Of a stretch of 62,000 nucleotides of DNA, positions 1-9,970 are shown in pieces. The stretch lies in NCBI RefSeq assembly GCF_000003815.2, contig NC_049994.1, forward strand, positions 3,978,254-4,040,253. Reading direction: 5' to 3'. A model generated the notes under the pieces. That model was not told the origin of the DNA. It saw only the letters and a list, made by a program, of their open reading frames with translations, and ran no database searches. The stretch's first letter is position 1; each line of letters opens with the position of its first letter. The stretch comes from Branchiostoma floridae. Its lineage: Eukaryota > Chordata > Leptocardii > Amphioxiformes > Branchiostomatidae. The position numbers and the translations under genes are program-made.

Positions 1-1782
1 GTCAAGAAGTACATACTAGTAGCCTACGAAGACTAGAAGACAACAGAGACCCAGCAGGGCATTCTATGACATACAAAAGGCACTCGCGACTTCAACCTAT
101 CATACACACGACAAAACACTAATAAAAATTGTCTTGTTTCAATATGAATAAATATATGGTGCTATTACAGAATAAGAAATGCGAGCAAGAAGCTTCCGAA
201 TAAATGGGGAGGGGGGCAAAATCCAGAAAAAAGGGGGGGGGGGGGGAAAGGGCGTCAGATCTCTCGACGCCACTTTCCATGACAAAAGGGATGCACTGGG
301 TGAGGCAGACCGGGGAAATATAATTAGGTGGTAATTGGCCGCTAATGTATGCATATTCCGCCAACACACAATGCAACACACGGCTCATGTCCTGTTGTGT
401 AAGGTTGTTTCAAGGGAATCTGTAAGGGTATTTCAAGCCCTTTACACGTCCTGCACACAGAAATGGTTCGTTTCCGCGAGATTCTAGGACATGTAAAGGA
501 CTGTACACGTCTCGTTTGCAGGCATGAAACCTCCGGATTTTGAAGGACATGTTTAATTTCCAGGACTGTGTAAGTCAGTTTCCATCCTGGAAATGAGGCT
601 TTTCAGGCAGTGCGGTGTAGGTGAGATTTTGGAAAATTTGAAAGAGTGTGTTATTGAAGATGATATATTTGTCCTGGCTACGGAGAAAATTGCATGCAAT
701 GAATAGGTACCCAACTATATCCCAAATGCTTTCATAAAATGTAGCTTTGGTGAATAGCATTGCAGAGGTCAATGTACTCGCAATTATATACATTTTTCAA
801 CTCTTGATATGTCAGCAGTGGTCTTTGATCTTAGCTTACAAGAATGCCTTTGATATAAAACATGGGAGTCCCCGGACAATTTTGTTCTTTGAACAACACA
901 GATAGCATAGCGACTCACGATATGGCTTTTGATCATTTTTGGTCTTCCGTGCTTTTGAATGAATGGTCTTGGTTGATAGTATGATTTTGCCAAAGTGCTG
1001 TCAAACCATGAGTGCTGTTATAGTTGCAACGCGCATCATCATCAAAGTTTAGAAGTTATAAATGTCTTCTGTGATAACGCCTTAGATTTCCTGTGCTATC
1101 CCTTTATTCTTTTGCCACTGTACTTTGAGAAATGCCCTCAGGCCTACTTCTAATGGTTGGGGGACTCAGGGCTAAATCCTTTACATTTGCAGTGAGATCT
1201 ACGTGAACATGTAGAAAGAAATACATACCAGATATGCGAGCACGTATAAAATGGCGAGATTTACCAAGACATGTATCATTTCAAAGGCTTACTTTTCTCT
1301 GAAAGTCTGTCAAAATTGTGACGTCAGAACTGAGCAATAAAAACTATAAGTGCTTTGAAATCAACGGACCTGTAATAAAACCTTAAGGTATCTGCAACTG
1401 TAATGCATTTAGACGTATGTACGTAGATCATACGCGAAGCTTTTAGTTTTGCGTTAAAGCTGCACATGATTTATGTATTTTGTGCGTTCATTTTCCTTGT
1501 TATTTTAGATGGTTACGTAAAGCCAGTGATCCATGTTTGAAAGAGCTTTCAAGCGCCAAACCTCTCTGCACCTAAAATAACCCAACACAATTATCTAGAC
1601 GAGTAGAAGTGACTAGGTGTGCTCGACCAAAACGAGAGCAGTAGTGAAGCCACATCGAACTACTACTAGCTACTTGTAAGGGCATCATGCATCACTTCAA
1701 TTGAAGATGAATGTTTTTAGCCTCCGTTGCAGTCTTCTAACGGGGCTATTTTTGTGTGGGGGTGGGAGGTCGCGGTTTTCAA

Positions 1783-2001
1783 CGTTGGCTATATTCTCTT
1801 GTGCTGGGAAAGGGAGTTTGCCGAGGAAGGGAGTTTGCTGTGGAAGGGCGTTTGCCGTGAAATTTGATACCCCTTAAAACCTCTTTGGTGACAGTAAGTC
1901 TTGCGATGCAAGACTCGCTTTTACGGCAAACTCCCTTCCTTAACAAACTCCCTTCCTCGGCAAACTCCCTTTCCCGACACAAGATAACTTAGCCAACGTT
2001 G
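1783..2001. repeat. Foldback element with ~80-bp arms, abutting an assembly gap
   Basis: The left arm (about 1778-1860) begins CAACGTTGGCTA and contains three GGGAGTTTGC-type repeats. The right arm (about 1921-2001) is its near reverse complement and ends TAGCCAACGTTG. The roughly 60-bp loop contains its own small hairpin, GTCTTGC-GAT-GCAAGAC. Within each arm, AAACTCCCTT recurs. The N run begins at 2002 exactly where the arm ends, and the first readable bases after the gap look unrelated. Confidence 0.85.
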
Positions 2002-2164
2002 NNNNNNNNNNNNNNNNNNNNNNNNNNNNNNNNNNNNNNNNNNNNNNNNNNNNNNNNNNNNNNNNNNNNNNNNNNNNNNNNNNNNNNNNNNNNNNNNNNN
2101 NNNNNNNNNNNNNNNNNNNNNNNNNNNNNNNNNNNNNNNNNNNNNNNNNNNNNNNNNNNNNNNN
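2002..2164. other. Assembly gap (N run)
   Basis: A run of undetermined bases beginning directly after a foldback arm, so it is probably a structure-induced assembly break. Confidence 0.99.
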
Positions 2165-2561
2165 TATCACTTACAATTACTTGTAGTGCTAATTACAGGG
2201 TATGTAGTTCTATTTACGTTTACAGGGTTATAAACTTTCGTTTTTATATATTCTACGTTCAAACATAAGCATCGAGAGGCCATTAAAAATCATTATCATC
2301 CCAATTTTGTTCTTTTGGTCATTCAGGATTCCATGTAAGAAACTATCTTGTATGTATAATATATTTGTCTATCAAAAGTGTCCATAACTATGTAGTTTTC
2401 AGCACCAGGGGCAGCCCTTGACAAAACTTAGTCCACAAATAAATACAAACGCAAAGCATAACTATTTGTAAATGTATCTGCAGCTTATACCAAATTTAAG
2501 AACAGTACATTTTTCAGCACTACAATTAATATCTACAGACACTTCAGGTATATTCTTTACA

Positions 2562-2834
2562 GGGATGTCCCTGTAGCTCAACTGGTAGAAGCTTCTGGTT
2601 CGTTGGTAACTGGGAAACTCCGATTCAATCCTACGTAAGGCATCGCATTTCGTGTTACACCCGTCTTTCGGAAGGGGCACAGAGACGTCCCGTGTTTGAA
2701 AAAGTGTCTGCACACTTAAACGTATAAAGGCTAGCAACTCCTCACTGTAAGAACATACGCTGATGCAAAAACAGTAAAGAAACTTACTACCTTATGGACC
2801 ACTAGCAACTAGAAAGTGAGCAACAACAACAACG
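2562..2834 (+). mobile_element. tRNA-promoter SINE (family A)
   Basis: Starts GGGATGTCCCTGTAGCTC. A-box-like TAGCTCAACTGG lies near 2575 and a B-box-like CGATTCAATCC lies near 2621. It ends in a (CAA)n tract at 2822-2834. It is alignable by eye to the reverse-complement copy at 53028-53286, sharing the promoter, an internal CGTCTTT..GGAAGGG segment and a CCACTAG/GCCACTAG tail segment. The A- and B-box layout is that of tRNA-derived SINEs. It has diverged and is probably inactive. Confidence 0.7.
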
Positions 2835-3462
2835 TATTATTCCCTTTCATCAATCTTGAAAGCTACAATCCACTTAATTATTTACTAACAAAGATTGTGT
2901 GCCCTGTGACTTCTAGACCTGTTTCGGTCGATCTACAATGTCTCCCTCATAAAGAAATCACCTACCAGCGGGATTCAATCGACCAGTTTTAATTGCCGAC
3001 ATTTGTTGAGAAACGAGCCCGATGCAGCTGTCCGTTTGAAGATGATGAATGCCATCGATCGTCCTAATGCAGATCCGGCCCCACATAATTGCTGCATGTG
3101 GTGTTCGCAAGTCAATCCAGAGGCCATTTGACCGCATACTTTAAGGCGCTAATTGGCTGTTATTTTACAGACAGCAGCGTTTGTTTGGCATCTGGAGCGG
3201 TTCGTTCTGACACGTTTAGGATATTATGACAGATAGAGCGCACATGTATGATCATGCCAGTTTATTCAAAATCTTGCGGCGGCTCGTAGAACATAATTTT
3301 CCAGCAGGGTATTTTTTTTTTACATGGAGGGGCTTCTAGCCCTTAGGACTTTCTTAAACAGAGGATCCCAATTTTACTTTCCTTGGAAACACGAGTGCAG
3401 CCTTTACTGAAAATATCCCAAACCAGATCCCCCATTTAACAACCAATTGAAACCAGGAGATC

Positions 3463-3515
3463 ATTTGTGAGGCTGCTACCAGTACAGCTACAGGGACATC
3501 CTTTTTTCTTGCCAC
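3463..3515 (-). mobile_element. SINE (family A) fragment
   Basis: Read on the minus strand it gives GGATGTCCCTGTAGCTG followed by TACTGGTAGCAGCCTCAC, matching the promoter head of the copy at 53028-53286. Only the 5' head is clear. Confidence 0.5.
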
Positions 3516-3576
3516 AGTATCTCGTTTTATTTCTATTCTCTCAATTTTAGTCCGATCCAACACAATGCCATAAGTC

Positions 3577-3706
3577 CATTCAATGTAGCCTGACTAAAAT
3601 CGCGCTCCTAGCGGCCGGCCCCATAGTATTGCAGCCGCCCTAGGCCTAGGAGGGGGTCATTAACCCCAGCCAGCGAGAGATTGTGTAGACACAGGCTACA
3701 TTCAAT
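3577..3706. mobile_element. ~115-bp MITE, hAT-like, with target duplication
   Basis: Inverted ends GTAGCCTG (from 3585) and CAGGCTAC (to about 3699) are flanked on both sides by ATTCAAT. This gives a 7-bp duplication, or 8 bp if read as CATTCAAT. The interior is GC-rich (CGGCCGGCCCC, CCTAGGCCTAGG). An 8-bp duplication would fit hAT transposase mobilisation. No coding capacity. Confidence 0.75.
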
Positions 3707-4020
3707 GTAAATTAATCGGTACCAATTTAGCTATCTGGTGAAACGGGGTAACGTACTTTTTTATGTTACCTTTATGACATTGCAAGTAAACATAATTTTT
3801 GCCACGTTTCTTCCTATTCTTTAATAAGGTCAATGACCTGGAACAGGCGACTAATGACATTCACCATGGTTACTCGTAAAGTCACTAAGCAGCCACCCTG
3901 TGGTGTTCGATTACATAATGTGGCAAGAGTACGTGAGTTTGAGTACGAATAAACAGCAGTAATGTAAACCATGCGTAGGTACTAGCTAGGTAATATATTA
4001 TGCATCTCCCTGCAAATGTT

Positions 4021-4084
4021 ACCTTTTTAGCATAACTCTTAAAGTGGCGTTCACCTTTTTAGTATAACTCTTAAAGTGGTGTTC
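4021..4084. repeat. Two 32-bp direct repeats
   Basis: ACCTTTTTAG followed by ATAACTCTTAAAGTGG occurs at 4021-4052 and again at 4053-4084 with two mismatches. Confidence 0.9.
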
Positions 4085-4214
4085 ATTTTTTCTCGAAGTA
4101 CAGAAAGTAGCCTCGTCTTACCAAGTTTTATTGTAGGAAATTGGTCAATTTCCTTCTCATTTCCAAACTACGTAAAACGTTAGTTATTTCCTATCAAGAC
4201 ACAGAGGTGCTATC

Positions 4215-4590
4215 TGACGATATTGTTTTACTCTGTCCTCTTCACATACCGGACAAAACCGGTCTAAACCAGTCAAAACTAGATTTATTCCATTAGCAAG
4301 TAGTTAGAGCCTTGAAGCAAGTTGAGGAAATGATGAGCATTTTTACCTAATTTAAAGCTATGTTGAAAAGCTCTATACGTAGTTTTTAGGTCCATTTCCT
4401 ATCCAGATACGAGGGAGTGCAAACAATTGTTTTACTCTGTCATCTCAAAATAACGGCCAAAACCGGTCAAAACTGGTCAAAACCGGGCAAAATCAGATTT
4501 ATTCCATTAGCAAGTAGTTAGAGCCTTGAAAGCAAGTTGATAAAAGTTGAGAAAATGATGAACAATTTTACCGATTTCAAAACTATGTTT
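4215..4590. repeat. Tandem duplication, ~205-214-bp period
   Basis: ATTGTTTTACTCTGTC recurs at about 4222 and 4426, and TTATTCCATTAGCAAGTAG at about 4285 and 4499. Both units carry repeated ACCGGTC/AAAACCGG blocks. No coding potential was seen. Confidence 0.85.
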
Positions 4591-4699
4591 GAAACTATGT
4601 TACTAGTATTAATTACATTTAGATGTGATTTCTTACACAGATTATGGTAAAATGCTTCCATTCAAAAGTCAGATATAAAAAAGCCTTTATACACCGTAC

Positions 4700-5330
4700 A
4701 TATATGCAGATTTAAAAAATTGATTTTGGCAGCCATTGCTATGGGTCAGCTTTCTTATACATGGGTATGATAGTAGTTGTAGATAACGCATTTTATGATG
4801 TGTCATGATTCGTAATACTGCATTTCATCCTTCTGAAAGGGTTTTACGTAGAAAATACTTAGTCCTTGCCATCTTTAAACCCCAGGCGAATCGACTAATC
4901 AACGACTTCTGCTTAGAGCCCTAATACCATGACAAGAAATCTCTTTGTTGGACAAGGACAAACCTACATGGCTAATATGTCACTTACCACACAGGCATAC
5001 ATAAGTCAGATTTAAAAAGTTTATAAACTGTATGTGGGTCTCGGTAAAAAGTAATTTTGGAAGGTTATGTTTTGGGTCAATTTTCTTATACGTCGGAATG
5101 ATAGTAGTTGTAGATAACGCATATCCGTTGGACATGTAATTCTTAGTTGTACATTTTATCATTTTCAAATGGATTACGCAGAGAGCACTTAGTTCTTAAA
5201 ACCCATGGCGAATCAACTGATGCAACGACTTCTGCCCACAGCTCTAATACCATGAAAAATCTCTTTGTTGGACAAGTACAAACCTACAGGGCTTATACGA
5301 TACTTACCAGACAAGCACACATACAGGACT
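4700..5330. repeat. Tandem duplication, ~320-330-bp period, inside the PDE11A intron
   Basis: GATAGTAGTTGTAGATAACGC occurs near 4768 and 5100, and TCTCTTTGTTGGACAAG near 4940 and 5261. On the minus (gene) strand each copy retains a strong donor-like string (GTAAGTGAC, rc near 4979-4988; GTAAGTATC, rc near 5301-5309). No reading frame is shared well enough to call a duplicated exon. Confidence 0.85.
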
Positions 5331-5775
5331 GAGATCAAACGGTATTGTAATTAACTTACGTACATACGTGGTACACGAAACGCAGCCTTTAAGTACACCT
5401 TAAACCATGCATAAAGGTCAAGCGTAAAAAAGGATCCTTTAAGAATATTTTAAGAAATGCTCTGTTGCTTCGCTATGATAACAAGCATCTATATGCATAA
5501 TAATCAATACAGTGGTGCAGGAATATAATGTTGGTTTAAATGACTGCTTAGACGACACTTTGTAATGGGCTGGAGTGTTTTGGCCATGACAGAACTTGGA
5601 CATATTATTTAGTACAATACATCCAACTCGTTAGTCTAAGTAAAAGTAGTGTCTTTCAAATGAGCGACCAACAGTGTTTTAATAGCATAATATTATATGC
5701 ATTTGGTCTAATGTCAGGTACTAGAATAAAGAAGGGGTGAATGGGTGAAAGGGTGTACATGCGGAAACTACTGAC

Positions 5776-6621
5776 CTGGTAAGCATCTGGCACATTCAGC
5801 TGTACACCGTGTTCTGCTACGTAGCCGATGATCCCCATCCCCCACGGGATCCTCACCACATTGTCCCCGACGTATCCAGGCATAACGTTCGTCCCTGCGT
5901 GAACGTCAAACACCTTCGACACTAACTCCCTCCTCCCTTTTGGACCCTCCACCAAAAACAACGAACATCTGTCAGCATCCAACAGAATCCCAACGTTTAC
6001 TAAGATCTTGTAACTCAGCGACGTTAAGTCCAAGTCGTTAGCCATATCCTTGACAATCTCCAGAAAGAATTCCCGCTCGTTTTCGGCTTTCAAGCGCCTC
6101 TTGTCTTCGATATCTTTGCTGTTGACTCGAGGGAGACGGACGTTGGATTTCAAAAGCATGCTGAGGATGTTGGAAGGGTTGGGAGGGAGAGAGTTTGCTT
6201 TCCTGAAACGTATCCTCTTGTCTTTGTTCCTGTCTGAGTCGCGGCTTTCCTCCTTTTCGACGGAAACTCCGGACTCCGAGGTGGCAAAGTTGACGTTACG
6301 GGTTCGCGAGCGAGCGAACTGGTGGCGCAAATGCGCTTTCGAGGGCGGCGGTCGTCCCGAAGTGTTGGAATCTAGCGTGGTGCCTTGGACGTACTTGTTG
6401 GACACGGGTGCCGCCGTGAGTTCCTCGTTGGCGTCGTGGTGCAACGAGAGCCATTTTCGAACGCTTTCTGTCCTTCCCTTGCGTAAGAAGTAATCTTCGA
6501 AGCACTCTGGGTTGTCGTCCAGCCATTGCTCGACGTCTGCGAAAGAGATGAGGTTGTGTTCGATGTCGATCGACCTGTCAGATGAGACAGGCTCAACCGA
6601 GCAGGTGGACTCTCTCTCCAT
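5776..6621 (-). CDS. PDE11A: PDE11A-like dual cAMP/cGMP phosphodiesterase, first coding exon (N-terminus and start of GAF-A)
   Basis: PDE11 enzymes hydrolyse cAMP and cGMP in the cytosol and carry tandem GAF domains ahead of the catalytic domain. This exon encodes 282 residues. Residues 29-62 (ADVEQWLDDNPE then FEDYFLRKG) match the conserved PDE11 N-terminal helix region. FARSR at 102-106, SLPP at 144-147 and LPR at 163-165 follow the vertebrate PDE11A4 order. GAF-A starts near residue 186, with NDLDLTSLSYKIL at 195-207 and DADRCSLFLVEG at 215-226. The exon ends after VPDAYQ at a donor read CAG|GTCAGT (GT at 5775-5774), in phase 0. Open frame past 5776 is intron read-through. The ATG has A at -3 and G at +4 and an in-frame TGA four codons upstream. 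A TTTTGCAG acceptor ends at 6623, so a non-coding 5' exon is possible. As I recall the human protein, its Ser117 (RRAS) and Ser162 (RKAS) sites are phosphorylated. Here RRAS is absent and RKAS reads RKANS. GAF-B and the catalytic domain lie beyond the window edge. Confidence 0.93.
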
Positions 6622-7450
6622 CCTGCAAAATCAGAGACTCAGTTCCCGAGCATTTCTCCGTCAGGTGCGGGCGGCGTTATAGAGATGTTGACGCGTCCTG
6701 TGCAACATGGTAATCCTCGTCAGCGTGAAAACACGGGATTACCAATCCCGACCGCTTGCAGGTACCCCCTGTGGCAGCTGACGCGGCACGGTACCTCTGG
6801 TCTCTAATTACAACCACGTGATGTTGATGACACCCCCATCTTTTGATCCATTCCTCGCAAACGTTACAACCACTTCATTTGATGATGTTGAGGTGCGTTG
6901 TCGAGGTGCGTTCTGGCTATGTTGCAGCGGAAGCCTCTCTTCCTCCAGCACAACTGCAGCTAGAGCATCTGAAACGCAATAACACAGCGCATCATATTTC
7001 ATACGGAGAGTAAGATCCCCTGATAACTCGCGGCTCTTTGCCGTGCGTCAGCGAATCGCTCATCAGTGCGCTGACCCAGTTCAATCCGGGCTCGGGAGAC
7101 ATGCAGACGAGATTCGCGCGCTCTCGTTGCCACGGGCAACGGGACAGAGGTCAGCTAGTAACGATGGTATGGAGAGTACGACGGGGGCCTGTGTGTGCAG
7201 TGCCGATTGCACGTACTTTCTTCACACATATTCACAAGAGCAATTTATATAGCGCTACATTTTTTAGAAAGACGTTGGCGTCAAAAGCCCAATATCAGAA
7301 TTATATTAAGAACTTGAAGTCATTAAAATATTCATGACCTATTTTCCTACAGAAAAGAGCAGTGAGGAAAGGTTTCATTAGGACGATATCGAATGACGTT
7401 ATCTGTTGCCATGGCAACGCGTATTGAAGTTGAGATCTCCCGCGTAGCAG
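6622..7450 (-). promoter_or_regulatory. Probable PDE11A 5' flank with X-box-like sites
   Basis: This region is more CpG-rich than its surroundings and lies directly upstream of the PDE11A start on the minus strand. It contains perfect palindromic RFX-type X-box sequences: GTTGCCACGGGCAAC at 7126-7140 and GTTGCCATGGCAAC at 7405-7418 (general form GTNRCC, 0-3 bases, RGYAAC). No TATA box was chosen and the transcription start is unknown. RFX factors use such sites mainly in ciliary and neuroendocrine genes. Function here is inference, and the second site may be part of a repeat. Confidence 0.4.
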
Positions 7451-8459
7451 GAAATCCGCCATACGAAAGCGGGATAAAATGTCGTAAGTGTATTTATTGC
7501 TAACGTAATGCATTAAAAGTCACGTCAACGAGGTGTCGTCTGCTGTAAGCTGCAGCTGACCTACGCAGAAAATAAAACTTGCAAAAGGCTTTAGCAAGTA
7601 TATTCTATGGATAACATCATCTACAGATTAGAAATACAAGAAAATAGAAGAAAAAAACAAGATGGGTGAAAATATGAATTATACATTTTCAAATTAGAGA
7701 CCGCACCGTTAACGAAATGAAACGAATTGAAGTGACACAATGTGGCATTACGATGGACAGGCATTTTTTGGCGTTGAAAATGTCAAAATTAAACATACGC
7801 ATTAACTTTAGCTAGTGTTTTGGTCATATAGGTCTCGCTGCTACGAAAGTTTTACAATCGCGTGCAAAATATTTCTCACTCACACACGCATTCCGTCAAG
7901 CACGTTCGGAATTTCTCCTTATTAATAACTAAATTTGTTCTAAATATTTGTAGGCCTAAGAAAAGCAGTGTTTCGTTCACCGTCCTGAAACAAAATGGGA
8001 CATTAGGTAGGAATTCTCTCTTTTTGGTTTACATTCCTGCTAAATTTATAAAATTTACAGTTTAACACATGTGCAACTGAAATTCATCAGGAAACTGGCA
8101 ATTTCTGAATCGATATATTGATGTACATTTTACAAACACGATTTACCATTATGGGAAAAACAGCATAAAGAAGGCCAACATGTTGGAAAACGAATCTACG
8201 ACATTTTCAAGATATCAAGTCGAAAAGTGGATGTACATTACCAACGGCCGATCACAACAAAAAAAGCCTGAGACTTGGAGAGTTTTTTTGATAGAATCGT
8301 TCGGGAAATACAGCATTCTTTTCAAAATCCATACCAATATGTACATTAAGATATGCTTTGTAAATTCATATTTCTCTGTATTCAGAAAATGTCTTACAAA
8401 TGGAAAGCAACACTTCATAGGGCATTTGACAAACGAACTTGTTTTTTCTTTTATTGTTG
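7451..8459. other. No gene recognised
   Basis: AT-rich sequence. GATGTACATT recurs near 8112 and 8229 within 8100-8350. Open frames here are short and overlap on both strands without recognisable domains. Confidence 0.5.
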
Positions 8460-8632
8460 TAGTATTGTAATGTACAGATGCAGCTAAATGTAATTATAAT
8501 GTAAATATTTTTGCAGTCTTTCAGTCATGTGCGTTAGGTAATGTTAACTTCTACTGACCCACAGGGACGATAGCTAACAAAAATGTCATGACTCATGCCA
8601 TTTACGTATACAAATAAAGTCAAAGTCAAAAA
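8460..8632 (+). mobile_element. Probable 3' end of a non-LTR retrotransposon
   Basis: The segment ends in ACAAATAAAGTCAAAGTCAAA: a polyadenylation signal followed by a short repeated tail (GTCAAA), typical of L2/CR1-like LINE termini. The 5' extent is uncertain. Confidence 0.5.
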
Positions 8633-8939
8633 ATGATTTTTGTCTTTGTGAATTATGACCCCAAACTTACAGCAATATATAGTGCTCCACACAAATTACT
8701 AAATATAATTTATTGACGAAGCTTTCCACTTTTCTGAAGACGCCAATAAGGCGTTTATCCCCTGAGTTTAGCAGCGATGTATTATTTATGGGTGATTACT
8801 ATAATGGTAGATTATAACCCAAGAGCTATCATTATCAATAACATCTCTACGTACAAGGCCCATCTTTCACTCATGGTATTACGTTATATAGCATGGACCT
8901 TAAACACATCTATATACATGTATTTCAATCCATACTGTA

Positions 8940-9480
8940 GTATGGATTAGAATACTAAAAAGTTCTATTTATTTCTTACCTAACTAAAATGTTCTCTAAG
9001 AGCCCTTACATTAGTTATGAATCGTTCGGTGTCATTGGTCATGCCTTGATAATGGCTAAATTTCAAAAGCATCCAACAATGTCTTGCTTAGCAACTTTCC
9101 TGTAAGAAAATGTTATTTTTCACCGTTGCCATGGCAACCATTGTGGAAATTTGTCTAAGTTTATTTAAAAATGGTTCCAAATGTATTCAACAGGTATTTG
9201 TATGATCTAAGTGCAGAGAGATACTCATCAAATGTGGTTGGGAATTATTAAAACCACTTTTGATGACTTGTAATAAAGGATTTTTGGTAGTTCTATAGAT
9301 TTGAGTGACGTCACAAAATCACGTGATAATTCCTATAAAGCTAGGCATCTGACATGGTTATCATGCAAAATAATGAAGTAGAGAAATCAACCTTTTCAAA
9401 AAAGTAAGTCACCCTTTGTCCCTTTGTTTGGTACCAAATGGCCATTTTGGGGGACCTGACCCATGGACTATATAGTTAAT
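8940..9480. repeat. Probable dispersed repeat containing an X-box palindrome
   Basis: Contains GTTGCCATGGCAAC at 9125-9138 and GTGACGTCAC near 9305. In general layout (GTTGCCA..GCAAC core in AT-rich sequence) it resembles the internal part of the TTAA-flanked MITEs at 20736 and 37190. Borders were not determined. Confidence 0.35.
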
Positions 9481-9514
9481 GATGTTTAGGTAGTTACCTT
9501 CCCTACTGAAGTCA

Positions 9515-9660
9515 AATTTTGCACCTGGGTGGAGTGAGGAAAGCCGTATAAAGTGAGTTTCTCAAAGACACAACGTCAAGCCAGAAACAACAGAAATCAA
9601 ACCTGTGACCTCTCGTGCCCACCAGCCTATTCTTTCGGCTATTCGACACCATAACAAGTA
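9515..9660 (-). mobile_element. SINE relic (family C)
   Basis: On the minus strand, CTTGACGTTGTGTCTTTGAG is followed by AAACTCACTTTATACGGC and CTCACTCCACCCAGGTG. Related phrases recur at 22578, 27455, 29075, 30350 and 41398, consistent with remnants of one dispersed SINE family. Confidence 0.45.
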
Positions 9661-9729
9661 TAATACAAAGAAAGTATAAAGTCTGAGTCCAAGTCTAAAG
9701 AATTGCAGAGATTATATAACGATGCTGAA

Positions 9730-9970
9730 CGACTAGTGCTGAATGACCATTGAACTGGCTCGCCGCCGCTCCGCCGCGAGTTCAGCACTGGTATTAAACC
9801 GAGTGCTGACGACAGTTCAGCACTGGAAAACCAGCACTCGCATTAGGTTCAGCACTGGAATTCCTAAGGGTGCTAAGGGTGCTTCAGCACTGGAACAAGG
9901 ACGTTCAGCAATGCTTGGCCAGTGCTGAGGCCGATTCGTCCCGTTGATTCAGCACTGGAACACCGGTGCG
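9730..9970. repeat. Cluster of TTCAGCACTGG motifs
   Basis: TTCAGCACTGG occurs at 9781, 9816, 9848, 9883 and 9948, with a variant at 9904 (TTCAGCAATGC). The CAGCACT core is also present at about 9831 and, inverted as AGTGCTG, at about 9735, 9802 and 9921. Spacing is mostly 32-35 bp, but the sequence between the motifs is not clearly repeated. TTCAGCAC equals the left half-site of the REST/NRSF element, but no right half-site was seen. The overlapping 61-codon frame is probably incidental. Confidence 0.8.

Larger units (their letters stand above)
1..5775 (-). other. PDE11A: Intron of PDE11A (downstream of first coding exon)
   Basis: This stretch follows the exon's splice donor in the direction of transcription. 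I looked for the next GAF-A exon (expected to start near an RFN...TGYKT-like motif) and saw none, so the first intron probably runs past the window edge. Its contents are separate entries: foldback, gap, SINE, MITE and three tandem duplications. A 14-base G run lies at 233-246. Positions 250-1770 and 2170-2560 hold nothing I recognise. Confidence 0.7.

Noticed and set aside
1940-2268. Frames spanning N runs here and at 22860-23207
   Set aside because: They consist mostly of undetermined residues.
5656-5775. Continuation of the PDE11A frame for 39 more codons
   Set aside because: Similarity to PDE11 stops at VPDAYQ, where a good splice donor lies. The extra residues are intron read-through.
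6050-6493. Plus-strand 147-codon frame opposite the PDE11A exon
   Set aside because: It is the antisense shadow of a real coding exon and has no recognisable domain.
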